41,612 bases of DNA from Patescibacteria group bacterium (GCA_028866155.1 JAGWIT010000003.1:1-41612); one strand, 5' to 3'. Positions 25,766-35,448 are shown, numbered from the stretch's first letter. The notes: a model not told the origin generated them from the letters alone. Translations and numbers: made by a program.

Positions 25766-26017
25766 TTATCTTCGGCCGCGGTGTGCCGGGCGCTCCACCA
25801 TCTTGCCGAGCTTGATGAGCTCCTGCACCTCGGCGCGGCGCTTAATAACCTTGAGCGTCTGCTTGCGGCGCACTTCGCGGCTTTTGATGCGGGAGTAGTA
25901 GCGGCGATTGCGCATGCGCTGAATAAGCCCCGCGCCCTGCACGCGCTTGGAGAAGCGGCGGATGAGGTTGATGGCGTTTTCGCCGTCGTTCTTTGAGACC
26001 TCTGCGTTGGTTGCCAT
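25766..26017 (-). CDS. rpsU: Ribosomal protein bS21-like
   Basis: Basic 83 aa, NAINLIRRFSKRVQGAGLIQRMRNRRYYSRIKSREVRRKQTLKVIKRRAE. Confidence 0.75.
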   Translation of the reverse strand: MATNAEVSKNDGENAINLIRRFSKRVQGAGLIQRMRNRRYYSRIKSREVRRKQTLKVIKRRAEVQELIKLGKMVERPAHRGRR

Positions 26018-26043
26018 GCGGAGGAAATAGTAGCACGAGGGGC

Positions 26044-27198
26044 CTACATCCGCAAGGTTCTGAGATAGCGGGGGAGCTCTCTCATTTGAACAATGGTTTG
26101 GGAGGAATTGATGGTCGAGCGGACGATGATGGTGCCGTCGAGCGCCTCGCGCTGGCCCATAATGAGGAGGTACGGCACGCCCTGCTCGCGCGCAGCGAGG
26201 AGTTGCGGCGAGAGATGCGTCGCGTCAAACGACTGCAACACCCCGATGTGCGCCTCGCGCAGCATGTCGACGACGGCAAGCCCCTGTAATTTTGCACGAA
26301 GGCCGAGCTGGATAAAGTAAACCCGCGGGCCTTTTTTGCCAGGGCGCTCAAGAGAGGTGAAGCTTGAGCGAGCCGCGCCCTTTTTGTAGAAGAAGATGCT
26401 CGCCGCCACGCCCACCGCCTCCTTGCGGCCGGTTTCGCGCCGCAGATAGTCGTCAAAGCGCCCGCCGCGGGCGCTGAGCACCGTTGCGTCCTCTCCGGAG
26501 AGGTCGACGGCAAACGCGATGTGCGGGTCGCGCGCATCGCCCACCAGCAGGTCATCGAGCTCATAGGGGAGACCCAAATTTTCGAGGTGCTCCAAGACGC
26601 TTTTAAAGTGAGTGCGGCTCTTTTCGGAGAGAAAGTTCACCGGCCGCGGGCCGTCGGCCAAAATAGCGCGGCATGTTTCATGCGAGCAGGCGTAGTAGGA
26701 GAGCGGGGTGCCGAGCGATTGCTGCCGGCACGCTTGGTCGAACTGCTGCTGTTGTTTGCGCAGGTAGGAGACGAGCTCGCGCTCGAAGCGCTGTTTGGAG
26801 TCCTTGTCGCCGAGCGCGTTGATGCGCACGCGGGATATCGCCGCGCCCCACTCGCCGAAGATCGCCGCAATGGTTTTGAGCAGGACCACTTCGCCGACGC
26901 TCTCGCCCGAGCCAACGACTTGCAGCCCGAACTCCCCCACATCGCGTGCATTTAAATTTAGAGGCAGGTGCGCGGGCTGGGGCGATGCATAGAACGCGAG
27001 CGCGGGCTCGCCCGGGCGCACCGCCACGCATGCGGCGCACACCGCGGCGACCGTCTCGAACGAATGTGCGCCTTTGCGCTTAACCAAACGGTTTGCCGCG
27101 ATGCGCTCTATCTCGCGGCTCGGGTGGAAGCCATAGAACGAGGCGACCTCGGTCGCGTGTTTGAGGAAGGCTGCAGGCGACGTTCTGTTCGCGCTCAT
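26044..27198 (-). CDS. HisRS-like protein (divergent; class II catalytic motifs not apparent)
   Basis: VVGSGESVGEVVLLKTIAAIFGEWGAAISRVRINALGD, ARGGRFDDYLRRETGRKEAVGVAASI, C-terminal anticodon-binding-like domain; typical motif 2 Arg block not seen. Confidence 0.7.
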   Translation of the reverse strand: MSANRTSPAAFLKHATEVASFYGFHPSREIERIAANRLVKRKGAHSFETVAAVCAACVAVRPGEPALAFYASPQPAHLPLNLNARDVGEFGLQVVGSGESVGEVVLLKTIAAIFGEWGAAISRVRINALGDKDSKQRFERELVSYLRKQQQQFDQACRQQSLGTPLSYYACSHETCRAILADGPRPVNFLSEKSRTHFKSVLEHLENLGLPYELDDLLVGDARDPHIAFAVDLSGEDATVLSARGGRFDDYLRRETGRKEAVGVAASIFFYKKGAARSSFTSLERPGKKGPRVYFIQLGLRAKLQGLAVVDMLREAHIGVLQSFDATHLSPQLLAAREQGVPYLLIMGQREALDGTIIVRSTINSSQTIVQMRELPRYLRTLRM

Positions 27199-27201
27199 AT
27201 G

Positions 27202-27762
27202 TTATTGGGTGGGCTCTGTGACGCTTCCCGGCAGGATGGTGATATTTTGTATGGGCAGGAGCCTTAGGAAGGCGCGGCCGATGATATTGGCTTTGGGTAC
27301 GGTGCCCCAGTAGCGCGAGTCGGAGCTTTCGGGCCGGTTATCGCCCATCACAAAGTAGCTGTTTTGGTCGAGCACGGTCGTTTGGTCGGCGCCGTTGCCT
27401 ACGTTGACCACGTACGGCTCGGGCAGGCGGATGATCGCGCCCGCGGTTGTGGTCACATAGACCCCGCCATTTTGGATTTTGACCGTCTCGCCGGGCAGGC
27501 CGATGATTCGCTTGATAAAGAACTGCGACGGGTCCTTGGGATAGCGGAAGATGATGACATCGCCGCGCTGGGGCGCCTCAAAATGATAGGAAAGCTCGTC
27601 GACAATGAGGTATTGTCCGGTCTCAAAGGTCGGCACCATCGACGCGCCCGACACAATGAACGGCTGTGCGACAAAAAGACGCACCGGGACGACGATGATG
27701 AGCGCGATGAGGGCAAATTTGAGGAGTTCGGTGAAGAAATTATCACGCTTCTCCTCTGGCAT
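27202..27762 (-). CDS. lepB: Signal peptidase I
   Basis: VSGASMVPTFETGQYLIVDELSYHF, IFRYPKDPSQFFIKRIIGLPGE, VMGDNRPESSDSRYWGTV. Confidence 0.95.
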   Translation of the reverse strand: MPEEKRDNFFTELLKFALIALIIVVPVRLFVAQPFIVSGASMVPTFETGQYLIVDELSYHFEAPQRGDVIIFRYPKDPSQFFIKRIIGLPGETVKIQNGGVYVTTTAGAIIRLPEPYVVNVGNGADQTTVLDQNSYFVMGDNRPESSDSRYWGTVPKANIIGRAFLRLLPIQNITILPGSVTEPTQ

Positions 27763-27841
27763 GGCACCATTGTACGCCCGCCCGCCTACAATGCAAGCTC
27801 GATTTGCTATTTGAATCGCGATGCTCGATACTTACCCGCAT

Positions 27842-28390
27842 ATGTGGGTTATTGCGGGGCTTGGCAACCCGGGGAAGGAGTACGAAGGCACGCGGCACAA
27901 CGCGGGACGCGAGCTTTTGCTGGCGATAGAGAAGAGGGACGGCACAAAAGGAAAGTTGTTCGGCAAAAAAGCGCTCGTCGTCTATCCGGATGTGTACATG
28001 AACAACTCCGGCGGCCCCATCAAAAAGCTCATCACCTCAAAAAAAGAGCTCGAGCACTTGGCAGTGGTGCACGACGAGCTCGATTTGCCTCTGGGCAAAG
28101 TAAAAATATCCTACGGCTCGTCCGCCGGCGGGCACAAAGGTGTTGCGTCGGTGCAGAAAGCGCTCAAATCACAGGACTTCGTGCGCATCCGCGTGGGTAT
28201 CAGCGGTTCGACGCCTTCAGGCAAATTAAAAAGACCCGACCCAAAGAAAATTGTCGACTTCGTGCTGGGCAAATTCAAACCGAGCGAGCAAGAAAAGTTA
28301 AAGAAAGCAAAAAAAATAACCAGCGAGGCGCTCGAGTTGCTTGTAACAGAAGGCCGCGACCGCGCGATGAACGAAATCAACTCCCGCTAG
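27842..28390 (+). CDS. pth: Peptidyl-tRNA hydrolase
   Basis: MWVIAGLGNPGKEYEGTRHNAGRELL, YMNNSGG, VVHDELDLPLGK, GGHKGVASV; the ORF is open from 27821 but ATG 27842 starts at the family N-terminus. Confidence 0.93.
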   Translation: MWVIAGLGNPGKEYEGTRHNAGRELLLAIEKRDGTKGKLFGKKALVVYPDVYMNNSGGPIKKLITSKKELEHLAVVHDELDLPLGKVKISYGSSAGGHKGVASVQKALKSQDFVRIRVGISGSTPSGKLKRPDPKKIVDFVLGKFKPSEQEKLKKAKKITSEALELLVTEGRDRAMNEINSR

Positions 28391-28504
28391 CCGCTTCATC
28401 TAAACTTTTGGACAGTTTTGGCATGATTGATGGGGGAGTTTCAGCGTACAAACACCCCGCCATATTGCCATCAACAACTGGAACACCAACAGCAGGGGGA
28501 CCTG

Positions 28505-28714
28505 ATGAAGATATTGCTGGTCGGCAGGGAAAAAGAGGCATTGCAAATATATCAGCGCTTGCTCGCAAGCTTCGGGATAGAAGCGGACGTAGGGGAGTGT
28601 TGGTCAAATGAGCACACAATTGTGATCCATCTGTGGCCCATGCATGCTTGTCAATTGCGCGAGCAATTGTGCGCCGCGTCCGGTGCTGAAGATAAACAAA
28701 AGTCCGCCGGGTAG
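28505..28714 (+). CDS. Small orphan protein (69 aa) with its own terminator
   Basis: MKILLVGREKEALQIYQRLLASFGIEADVGECWSNEHTIVIHLWPMHACQLREQLCAASGAEDKQKSAG; GGGGG SD-like upstream. Confidence 0.5.
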   Translation: MKILLVGREKEALQIYQRLLASFGIEADVGECWSNEHTIVIHLWPMHACQLREQLCAASGAEDKQKSAG

Positions 28715-28730
28715 ATCCCCGGCGGTTTTT
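28704..28730 (+). terminator. Intrinsic terminator overlapping the stop of the 69-aa ORF
   Basis: CCGCCGGG-tagatc-CCCGGCGG-TTTTT. Confidence 0.85.
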
Positions 28731-28759
28731 CCTTGGATTATTTTATTTCCCGCACTTTT

Positions 28760-29899
28760 TTATTGTTTGCTTCCAGCAAATGCCAAAGCCATACGCATCT
28801 CTTTGGGGTCGAAGAGCGAGATGGTGAATGGGTAGCGCTTGCCGAGCTCGAGGTTCTGGCGCAGTTTTTCCTCCGAGCCGAACTCCGAGACGTGCACAAG
28901 CCCCGCGATGCCTTCCTCAATGCTTGCGAGCGCGCCATGCTTGTTAAATTTGATAACCACGCCCTCGACGCGGTCGCCTTTGTTGTATTTGCCGGAGGCC
29001 GTCTGCCACGGATTGTCTTTAAGCTGTTTGACCGAGAGCGAAACTTTGCCGTCTTTAATATCGATTATCTTTACTTTGACGCGGTCGCCCACCTTAAAGA
29101 AGTGGCGCGGGTCGTCAACGAGGCCCCAGTCGATCTCTGAGATATGCACGAGGCCCTCGAGGCCCTCTTCGAGCTTGAGAAAGACGCCGAAGTCGACCAT
29201 GCCGGTGACCTCGCCCATGACCACGTCGCCCACTTGGTAGCTGGCGACGAGTTCCTTCTTTTCTTTATCATCCGCGCCTTTCTCGCTAAAGATAAGTTTG
29301 CCCTCCTTCGGCGCGGCGGAGATTATCGAGACCGCCAGGCGGGTGCCCACCAGCTTGCGCAGTTCGTCGAGTATCTTGTCCTTGTCGCCGTCCATGACGC
29401 GCGGGTAGTGCTCGGCTTTGAGCTGTGATGCGGGGAGGAAGCCGCCGATGCCCTGCCAGTCCAAAATGAGTCCGCCTTTGTTGGCCTCTTTGACCGTAAG
29501 TTCAAATTGTGCTTTTTGCTTGACCGCCTCTTCGGCCTCGGCCCAAATGATGGCCTGGCGCGCCTCTTTGAGCGATAGTTCGATGTAGCCGTCCTTGGTG
29601 TCGGTCGCCAGCACTTTTGCCGCGACGATATCGCCGACGTTGGTGCGCTTGATGACTTCGCGCGCGTTGAGGTATTCGCGCCCGTAGATGACGCCCGTGC
29701 CGAAGGGAGGCAGGTCGATGTAGAGTCGCGCGCGGTCGAGCGCCAGAACCTTGCCCTCGATGATATCGCCCGGCTGGGGCGGGGTGGGGGCCTGTTCGAG
29801 CATCCCTTGCATCACCGAAGAGACCGGCGCCTGTCCGTCTGCGCCGTTTTCCATATCAGTGGTATGCGCCACGTTTAAAGTGGCTGTTTTTGCAGTCAT
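28760..29899 (-). CDS. rpsA: 30S ribosomal protein S1 (four S1 domains)
   Basis: Repeated S1 motifs, e.g. GDVVMGEVTGMVDFGVFLKLEEGLEGLVHISEIDW and GDRVEGVVIKFNKHGALASIEEGIAGLVHVSEF. Confidence 0.93.
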   Translation of the reverse strand: MTAKTATLNVAHTTDMENGADGQAPVSSVMQGMLEQAPTPPQPGDIIEGKVLALDRARLYIDLPPFGTGVIYGREYLNAREVIKRTNVGDIVAAKVLATDTKDGYIELSLKEARQAIIWAEAEEAVKQKAQFELTVKEANKGGLILDWQGIGGFLPASQLKAEHYPRVMDGDKDKILDELRKLVGTRLAVSIISAAPKEGKLIFSEKGADDKEKKELVASYQVGDVVMGEVTGMVDFGVFLKLEEGLEGLVHISEIDWGLVDDPRHFFKVGDRVKVKIIDIKDGKVSLSVKQLKDNPWQTASGKYNKGDRVEGVVIKFNKHGALASIEEGIAGLVHVSEFGSEEKLRQNLELGKRYPFTISLFDPKEMRMALAFAGSKQ

Positions 29900-29960
29900 A
29901 TATTGGTTTGTTGGTCGAGTCCTCCCGAAGGAGATTATTCCCGAGCCGGTTAATAAAAAG

Positions 29961-29982
29961 CCCTAGCCTTTTATTGCTAGGG
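29961..29982 (-). terminator. Hairpin CCCTAGC-aataaaag-GCTAGGG-C-TTTTTATT in the rpsA leader
   Basis: Perfect 7-bp stem with T-tract on the minus strand. Confidence 0.7.
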
Positions 29983-30011
29983 ACTATACCGCGGCGCCTT
30001 ATTTTTTGCAA
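29983..30011 (-). promoter_or_regulatory. Predicted sigma70-type promoter for rpsA
   Basis: Minus strand TTGCAA-N17-TATAGT. Confidence 0.6.
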
Positions 30012-30026
30012 CCTTATAAAATTGAA

Positions 30027-30061
30027 GACCCCAGCCCGCGCAATGCGCTAAAGCTGGGGTC
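30027..30061. terminator. Hairpin GACCCCAGC...GCTGGGGTC
   Basis: 9-bp perfect stem; minus-strand continuation TTCAATTTT. Confidence 0.65.
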
Positions 30062-30124
30062 GGGGTTCCTGCGGCCTGCTGGTCAGTTCAAATAAATCCC
30101 GCAAGGCGCGGGATGGTCGGATGT

Positions 30125-30310
30125 TCACAAGAATTTCGGGTCCTCGGACCATATGCCCAGACGAGCTTCCCGCGTGTTGGAGTGGGTGACATCAATAGTT
30201 CGCGGTCCGTCAATCGGAGGTTTTTCGGGCCAATACTTCGGATCAATGCCCACATATTCGGGCGCCACGTTCTTGGCCCGACAACTCGGCTCGTTTTTGC
30301 CTGACGACAT
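30125..30310 (-). CDS. Small orphan protein (61 aa)
   Basis: Isolated ORF followed by tandem hairpins; no recognised domain. Confidence 0.4.
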   Translation of the reverse strand: MSSGKNEPSCRAKNVAPEYVGIDPKYWPEKPPIDGPRTIDVTHSNTREARLGIWSEDPKFL

Positions 30311-30407
30311 GCGCTTTTCTCCCTAAGGTGCGTACCCCGCCATCCTACGAAGCTGGTTCTTTTTAGTCAATATGGCACTGTTAATATCGGTTCAAATATG
30401 ATAAAAT

Positions 30408-31049
30408 ATGTTCATGGTTATCAGCTATTTTGGGGGCGAGTGCTTCAAGGTGACGCAAGGCGACTTGACGCTCGCCTTTAACCCTCCCTCTAAAGACTCT
30501 TCGCTCAAGGCCTCAAAATTTGGCGCGGACATCGCGCTCGTGTCGCTCAATCATGAAGACTTCAACGGGGTGGAGAACGCGGCTTTTGGCGAGCGCGAGC
30601 CGTTTGTGATATCGGGCCCCGGCGAGTACGAGGTCAAGGGCGTGGCCGTGCGTGGCTTCGGCTCGGAGTCAAACTATGGAGGTAAAGGAATAAATACTAT
30701 ATATAGTGTGTCGCTCGAGGGGATAAACCTCTGTTTTTTGGGAGCACTCAGCTCGGCCGAGTTGCCGCAGACGGCCAAGCAGGAGCTCGACGACATCGAT
30801 ATTCTCTTTTTGCCCATCGGCCCTTCGACAGGCTCAGGGCAAGCGACCGATCTGCTTGACTATTCAGGAGCCTATGCACTTGCGGTAAAGTTGGAGCCGA
30901 AGGTCATTGTACCGATGCACTACACCTCCGAAACGCTCAAGTCGTTTCTTAAAGAGGCGGGCGAGGAGGTGGGTCCGGTCGAGAAGCTCACGGTCAAGAA
31001 AAAAGATCTCGAAGGCAAAGAGGGTGAGATAATCGTATTGCAGGCATAA
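30408..31049 (+). CDS. MBL-fold metal-dependent hydrolase-like protein (UlaG-like)
   Basis: FGGECFKVTQGDLTLAFNPPSK, VSLNHEDFNG, GPGEYEVKGVAVRGF, VIVPMHY. Confidence 0.85.
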   Translation: MFMVISYFGGECFKVTQGDLTLAFNPPSKDSSLKASKFGADIALVSLNHEDFNGVENAAFGEREPFVISGPGEYEVKGVAVRGFGSESNYGGKGINTIYSVSLEGINLCFLGALSSAELPQTAKQELDDIDILFLPIGPSTGSGQATDLLDYSGAYALAVKLEPKVIVPMHYTSETLKSFLKEAGEEVGPVEKLTVKKKDLEGKEGEIIVLQA

Positions 31050-31080
31050 CTACGAGTTTACGAGTAAAGTATAAGAAGAT

Positions 31081-31326
31081 ATGCGCTACATCGAACACAT
31101 CAAAACCAAATCGACCCACGAGCGCCGCGCGCACGCGATACAAATGTCGTCTGCGATTTTGATAGTGGTGTTTTTGGTCTGGGTGTCGACGCTCGGATGG
31201 CGTTTTGCCTCAATCCCGCCGCAAACCGCCAGCTCGGATGTCTCGCAGACTGCGAGCGTGGTGCAGGCGAGCAATGGGAACGCAACTTTGTTAGTATCCA
31301 CGACGACCGACAGTTACGGGCAATAA
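31081..31326 (+). CDS. Small single-TM protein upstream of gyrA
   Basis: 81 aa; TM SAILIVVFLVWVSTLGWRF; 3 nt before gyrA. Confidence 0.6.
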   Translation: MRYIEHIKTKSTHERRAHAIQMSSAILIVVFLVWVSTLGWRFASIPPQTASSDVSQTASVVQASNGNATLLVSTTTDSYGQ

Positions 31327-31329
31327 ACT

Positions 31330-33807
31330 ATGGCTAAGGAAAAAGAAGAAAACGCGCCTCAACCGGGCAGCGAACATAAAAACGTGATAGAACGCAACAT
31401 CTCAACCGAGATGCGCGAGTCATACCTCGACTACGCGATGTCGGTCATTACCAGCCGCGCTCTCCCGGACGTGCGCGACGGGCTCAAGCCCGTGCATCGC
31501 CGCATCCTCTACGCGATGCACCGCATGGGGCTCACGCCGCAAGCGCGATTTCGCAAGTCGGCGGCGGTCGTGGGCGACGTGCTCGGCAAATACCATCCGC
31601 ACGGCGATGCGTCGGTGTATGACGCGATGGTCAAGATGGCGCAGGACTTCTCGATGCGCTATCCGCTCATCATCGGGCAGGGCAACTTCGGTTCAATCGA
31701 CGGCGACTCGGCCGCGGCCATGCGCTACACCGAGGCCAAGATGTCGAGGATGGCAGAGCAGTTGCTCGGCGATTTGGAGAAAGACACCGTCAACTGGCGG
31801 CCCAACTACGACGGCACTCTTAAAGAGCCCGAGGTTTTGCCCGCGGCGGTGCCCAACATTTTGCTCAACGGCACTTTAGGCATCGCGGTCGGCATGGCCA
31901 CTTCTATCCCTCCGCACAACCTGCAGGAGCTCTCCGCGGCGCTCACGCATCTCATCGAAAACCCCTCGGCATCGGTCGAGGATTTGATGGAGTTCGTCAC
32001 CGGTCCCGACTTTCCGACGGGGGCGGTCGCGTTTAATAAAAAAGATTTGCTCCACGCCTACTCCACCGGCAAGGGCGGCGTCGTCGTGCGCGGCAATGCC
32101 GAAATTGTTGAGGGCAAAAAGGGCGATTTTCAAATTATCATCAACTCGATACCCTACCGCGTCAACAAGGCCGACCTTATCGTGCGCATAGCCGACCTGG
32201 TTCGCGACAAAAAAATCGACGGCATCCGGGGGCTCCGCGACGAGTCGACACGCGACATCCGCGTGGTCGTCGACCTCAAGCAGGGCGCGCATCCGCAAAA
32301 GATCCTCAACTATCTCTACAAGCACACGGCGCTCGAGGACACCTTCCACTTCAACATGGTGGTATTGGTCGACGGCGTGCCGCAAACGCTGTCGCTCAAA
32401 GGCATTTTGCAGGAGTTCATCAAGCATCGCAAAGAGGTGGTCAAACGCCGCACCCAATTTGATTTGACGAAGGCGCAGGAGCGAGAGCACATCCTTCTTG
32501 GCCTCAAAAAAGCGCTCGACCACATCGACGAAATAATCAAGATAATCCGCGCGTCAAAGGACGTGCCCGAGGCGCACCAGAACTTGGTTAAGCGATTTAA
32601 ATTCTCGGATCTTCAGACCGCGGCGATTTTGGAGATGAAGCTCTCGCGCCTCGCCAATCTCGAGCGCAAGAAGGTCGAGGACGAATTGAAAGAGGTGCAG
32701 GCGCTCATCGAAGAGCTCACCGCGCTTTTAAATTCTGAGAAAAAGATGCTCGGAGTTATCAAAACCGAGATAGTCGAGATTGCCAAAAAACATGGAGACG
32801 AGCGCGAGACAAAAATAGTCAAAGGCGCCGCGGGCATCATCAACATTGAGGACCTCGTGCCCGACGAAGAGCAGGTGCTCGTGCTCACGGCCGGCGGCTA
32901 TGTGAAGCGCACCAACCCCGAGGAGTTTCGCAAGCAAAAGCGCGGCGGCGTGGGCGTCATTGACCTCGACACCAAAGAGGAGGACTTTGTCACAACCTTC
33001 CTCACCACCTCGACCCACAGCGACCTGCTCTTTTTTACCGACCTCGGCAAGGCCTATCAAATAAAGTTCTATGAGCTTCCCGAGGGGAAGCGCTCAACCA
33101 AGGGCAAGGCGATTGTCAACTTCCTCTCCGTCTCTGACAAAGAAAAGGTGACGAGCGTCCTGCCGATGCGCAAGAACCAGAAGGAGGGTGAAAAGTTTCT
33201 CTATATGATAACCAAGCAGGGCGTCGCTAAAAAAGTGGATGCGACGGCGTTCCACGATGTGCGGCGCTCGGGATTGATTGCGCAAAAACTCCAAAAGGGC
33301 GACGAGCTTATCGCCGCGCTCTTGGTTGAAAAGGGCGACGAGATTGTGCTCTCGAGCGCCAAGGGGCAGGCTATTCGTTTTAAAGAAAGCGATATCCGCG
33401 CGATGGGGCGCGCCGCAGGCGGCGTGCGCGGGATGAAGTTAAAGAGCGGCGACTTCATTGTCGGCGCCGACGTGGTGAAAAAGGGAGTCAAAGACCTCGA
33501 GGTGTTGGTCGTGTCGCGCAACGGCTACGGCAAAACAACGCCCACCGCGCAGTATAAAACCCAAAAAAGAGGCGGCGGCGGCATCAAAACAATCAAAGTG
33601 ACCCCTAAAACCGGCCCGCTCATTGCCGCAAAAGTGATTTCTAAAGAAGAAGGCGTAGGCGAGGATGAAATTGTCGTCGTGTCCCAAAAAGGCCAGGTCA
33701 TCCGCACCGAGCTCAAACAAATCCCATCGCTCTCCCGCGGCACCCAAGGCGTGCGCATAATGAAACTGAGGGAAGGCGACGCGATTGCCAGCTTCGTTTG
33801 TTTATAA
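31330..33807 (+). CDS. gyrA: DNA gyrase subunit A
   Basis: [33 protein letters not shown], catalytic Tyr region [12 protein letters not shown]-terminal pinwheel with KRGGVGV (GyrA-box-like). Confidence 0.95.
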   Translation: MAKEKEENAPQPGSEHKNVIERNISTEMRESYLDYAMSVITSRALPDVRDGLKPVHRRILYAMHRMGLTPQARFRKSAAVVGDVLGKYHPHGDASVYDAMVKMAQDFSMRYPLIIGQGNFGSIDGDSAAAMRYTEAKMSRMAEQLLGDLEKDTVNWRPNYDGTLKEPEVLPAAVPNILLNGTLGIAVGMATSIPPHNLQELSAALTHLIENPSASVEDLMEFVTGPDFPTGAVAFNKKDLLHAYSTGKGGVVVRGNAEIVEGKKGDFQIIINSIPYRVNKADLIVRIADLVRDKKIDGIRGLRDESTRDIRVVVDLKQGAHPQKILNYLYKHTALEDTFHFNMVVLVDGVPQTLSLKGILQEFIKHRKEVVKRRTQFDLTKAQEREHILLGLKKALDHIDEIIKIIRASKDVPEAHQNLVKRFKFSDLQTAAILEMKLSRLANLERKKVEDELKEVQALIEELTALLNSEKKMLGVIKTEIVEIAKKHGDERETKIVKGAAGIINIEDLVPDEEQVLVLTAGGYVKRTNPEEFRKQKRGGVGVIDLDTKEEDFVTTFLTTSTHSDLLFFTDLGKAYQIKFYELPEGKRSTKGKAIVNFLSVSDKEKVTSVLPMRKNQKEGEKFLYMITKQGVAKKVDATAFHDVRRSGLIAQKLQKGDELIAALLVEKGDEIVLSSAKGQAIRFKESDIRAMGRAAGGVRGMKLKSGDFIVGADVVKKGVKDLEVLVVSRNGYGKTTPTAQYKTQKRGGGGIKTIKVTPKTGPLIAAKVISKEEGVGEDEIVVVSQKGQVIRTELKQIPSLSRGTQGVRIMKLREGDAIASFVCL

Positions 33808-33813
33808 AAATTT

Positions 33814-34263
33814 ATGGTGCAGTCTAAATATTTTCCTGACGCGTTTTATCGGGTGTCGATCAAGGGCGTGCTGGTCGAAGATGACCAACTTATGTTGGTT
33901 GAGGACAGCGAGAGTCTTCCTATTGAGTGGGAGTTGCCCGGCGGGGGTTTGGACTTCGGCGAGAATTTCCGCGGGGCTCTGGCACGTGAAATTAAAGAGG
34001 AGATGGGGCTTGAGGTCACAAAAATTGCTGACAAGCCACTTTATATGTACACCCACAAACGTTTTGAGCGTCGTGAGATGGACTGGTTTTGGGTGCTCAT
34101 TATGGCCTACCCGATTAAATTAGACTACAAAAAGTTTATTCCGACTGACTCCTGTCTCTCGATTAAGTTTATGACAAAGGAGGAAATGTTTGCCGATAAA
34201 GACAATATAGCTGATCAAATTCGTCCGCTCGTCGATCTCTTCAACCCTGCAGATTTCAAGTGA
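33814..34263 (+). CDS. Nudix hydrolase
   Basis: WELPGGGLDFGENFRGALAREIKEEMGLEV. Confidence 0.93.
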   Translation: MVQSKYFPDAFYRVSIKGVLVEDDQLMLVEDSESLPIEWELPGGGLDFGENFRGALAREIKEEMGLEVTKIADKPLYMYTHKRFERREMDWFWVLIMAYPIKLDYKKFIPTDSCLSIKFMTKEEMFADKDNIADQIRPLVDLFNPADFK

Positions 34264-34286
34264 TCATCTACCAAAGATTTTGAGGT

Positions 34287-34817
34287 ATGAAACCGATTGC
34301 ACTAGATTTGTTACATAAAGAAAGAGTGTGTGTTTTGGCGGTGCCTATGGGGGGCGGCGAGCCGCATGCTGCGGTGGTGCACTACTCGCAGCAAACCGAC
34401 CCGGTTAAGATTTTTATACAAACATACCCGACAGTTAAAGTGCAGGCGATTAAAGACAGGGGAGGCAGGGCGCCTGCAGCGGTCGTGGTGGGGCTTGATG
34501 AGGCGGCGTTTGTGACGCTCCAAATGCACGGGCAGGTGCGTATTGTTTCCGACTCGGCCGAGCTCGAGCAAGTTTACAAAATACACTACGCCAAACACCC
34601 CGATGCCGAAAAATATAAGAGTGCGACTACCATTTTCCTAGAATTTACCCCCACTTGGTGGCGCTATTCGGATTTTAAAACAGACCCAGAGACGACGGTT
34701 GAAGGGAAATTAGGATCACTTACAAGGATTTTGAGAAGGTTGATATACGTGCGGGACGTATTATTGACGTGCAGGATTTTCCTGAGGCTCGCAAGGCCGC
34801 CTATAAACTCGAGATAG
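34287..34817 (+). CDS. Pyridoxamine 5'-phosphate oxidase (PPOX)-family protein; 3' ~100 bp overlaps csaA
   Basis: LALDLLHKERVCVLAVPMGGGEPHAAVVHY..., TTIFLEFTPTWWRYSDFKT; the tail after ~34705 may be artefactual. Confidence 0.7.
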   Translation: MKPIALDLLHKERVCVLAVPMGGGEPHAAVVHYSQQTDPVKIFIQTYPTVKVQAIKDRGGRAPAAVVVGLDEAAFVTLQMHGQVRIVSDSAELEQVYKIHYAKHPDAEKYKSATTIFLEFTPTWWRYSDFKTDPETTVEGKLGSLTRILRRLIYVRDVLLTCRIFLRLARPPINSR

Positions 34818-35050
34818 ATTTCGGGCCGGAGATCGGCGTCAAGCAATCGAGCGTGCAGGCGCCAGGCGCGCATACAAAAGAAGAGTTGGTGGGGAGTCTG
34901 GTGTGCTGTGTCGTGAACTTTCCGGTCAAGCGCGTCGGGCCATTTGAGTCCGAAGTGTTGACACTCGGCTTCAAGAACAACGCCGGTAATGGCTGGGTGC
35001 TCATTGAACCCAAAAAAGATTCTGTTGAAATTGGGGGTAAACTGCAATGA
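34712..35050 (+). CDS. csaA: CsaA-like tRNA-binding-domain protein (start uncertain, possibly non-ATG)
   Basis: Frame reads IRITYKDFEKVDIRAGRIIDVQDFPEARKAAYKLEIDFGPEIGVKQSSVQ...KEELVGSLVCCVVNFPVKRVGPFESEVLTLGF; first canonical start (GTG 34769) is inside the conserved domain. Confidence 0.8.
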   Translation, partial: RITYKDFEKVDIRAGRIIDVQDFPEARKAAYKLEIDFGPEIGVKQSSVQAPGAHTKEELVGSLVCCVVNFPVKRVGPFESEVLTLGFKNNAGNGWVLIEPKKDSVEIGGKLQ

Positions 35051-35448
35051 AAAAACTATACGTTGGCTGTAGCCTAACGCAGGCGCCTGAAGATTTTAAA
35101 CAACGGGTTGAAGACCTGAAAAATCTCCTACGAAAAGATTTTGAAATTTTAGATTTCATTGGAGTTATTGCGGGGACTCCGGCCGATGTGTATCTTTGGG
35201 ACATACACGAGTGCGTCGCCAAATGCGATGTGTTTATAGCTATTTGTGATTATCCCGCAATCGGACTGGGATATGAACTCGGTGTTGCGGTCGAGCAGCT
35301 TAAAAAACCAACGCTCGCCTTAGCGCACAAAGATGCAAAAATTTCTCGACTTCTTTTGGGTATTGAATTGCCTTATTATAAATTTGCGAGATACGAAAAT
35401 ATGGGAGAAATCCCAAAAATTTTAGCAGATTTTATTGATAAAATTTAA
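35047..35448 (+). CDS. Nucleoside 2-deoxyribosyltransferase-like protein
   Basis: KKLYVGCSLTQAPEDF..., LWDIHECVAKCDVFIAICDYPAIGLGYELGVAVEQLKKPTLAL. Confidence 0.65.
   Translation: MKKLYVGCSLTQAPEDFKQRVEDLKNLLRKDFEILDFIGVIAGTPADVYLWDIHECVAKCDVFIAICDYPAIGLGYELGVAVEQLKKPTLALAHKDAKISRLLLGIELPYYKFARYENMGEIPKILADFIDKI

Noticed and set aside
27364-28611. 415-aa + strand ORF
   Set aside because: Antisense to lepB at its start and in another frame of pth; composition is Arg/His-rich frame-shadow of GC-rich genes, no motif.
31876-32523. 215-aa - strand ORF inside gyrA
   Set aside because: Antisense to strongly conserved gyrA; shadow ORF.
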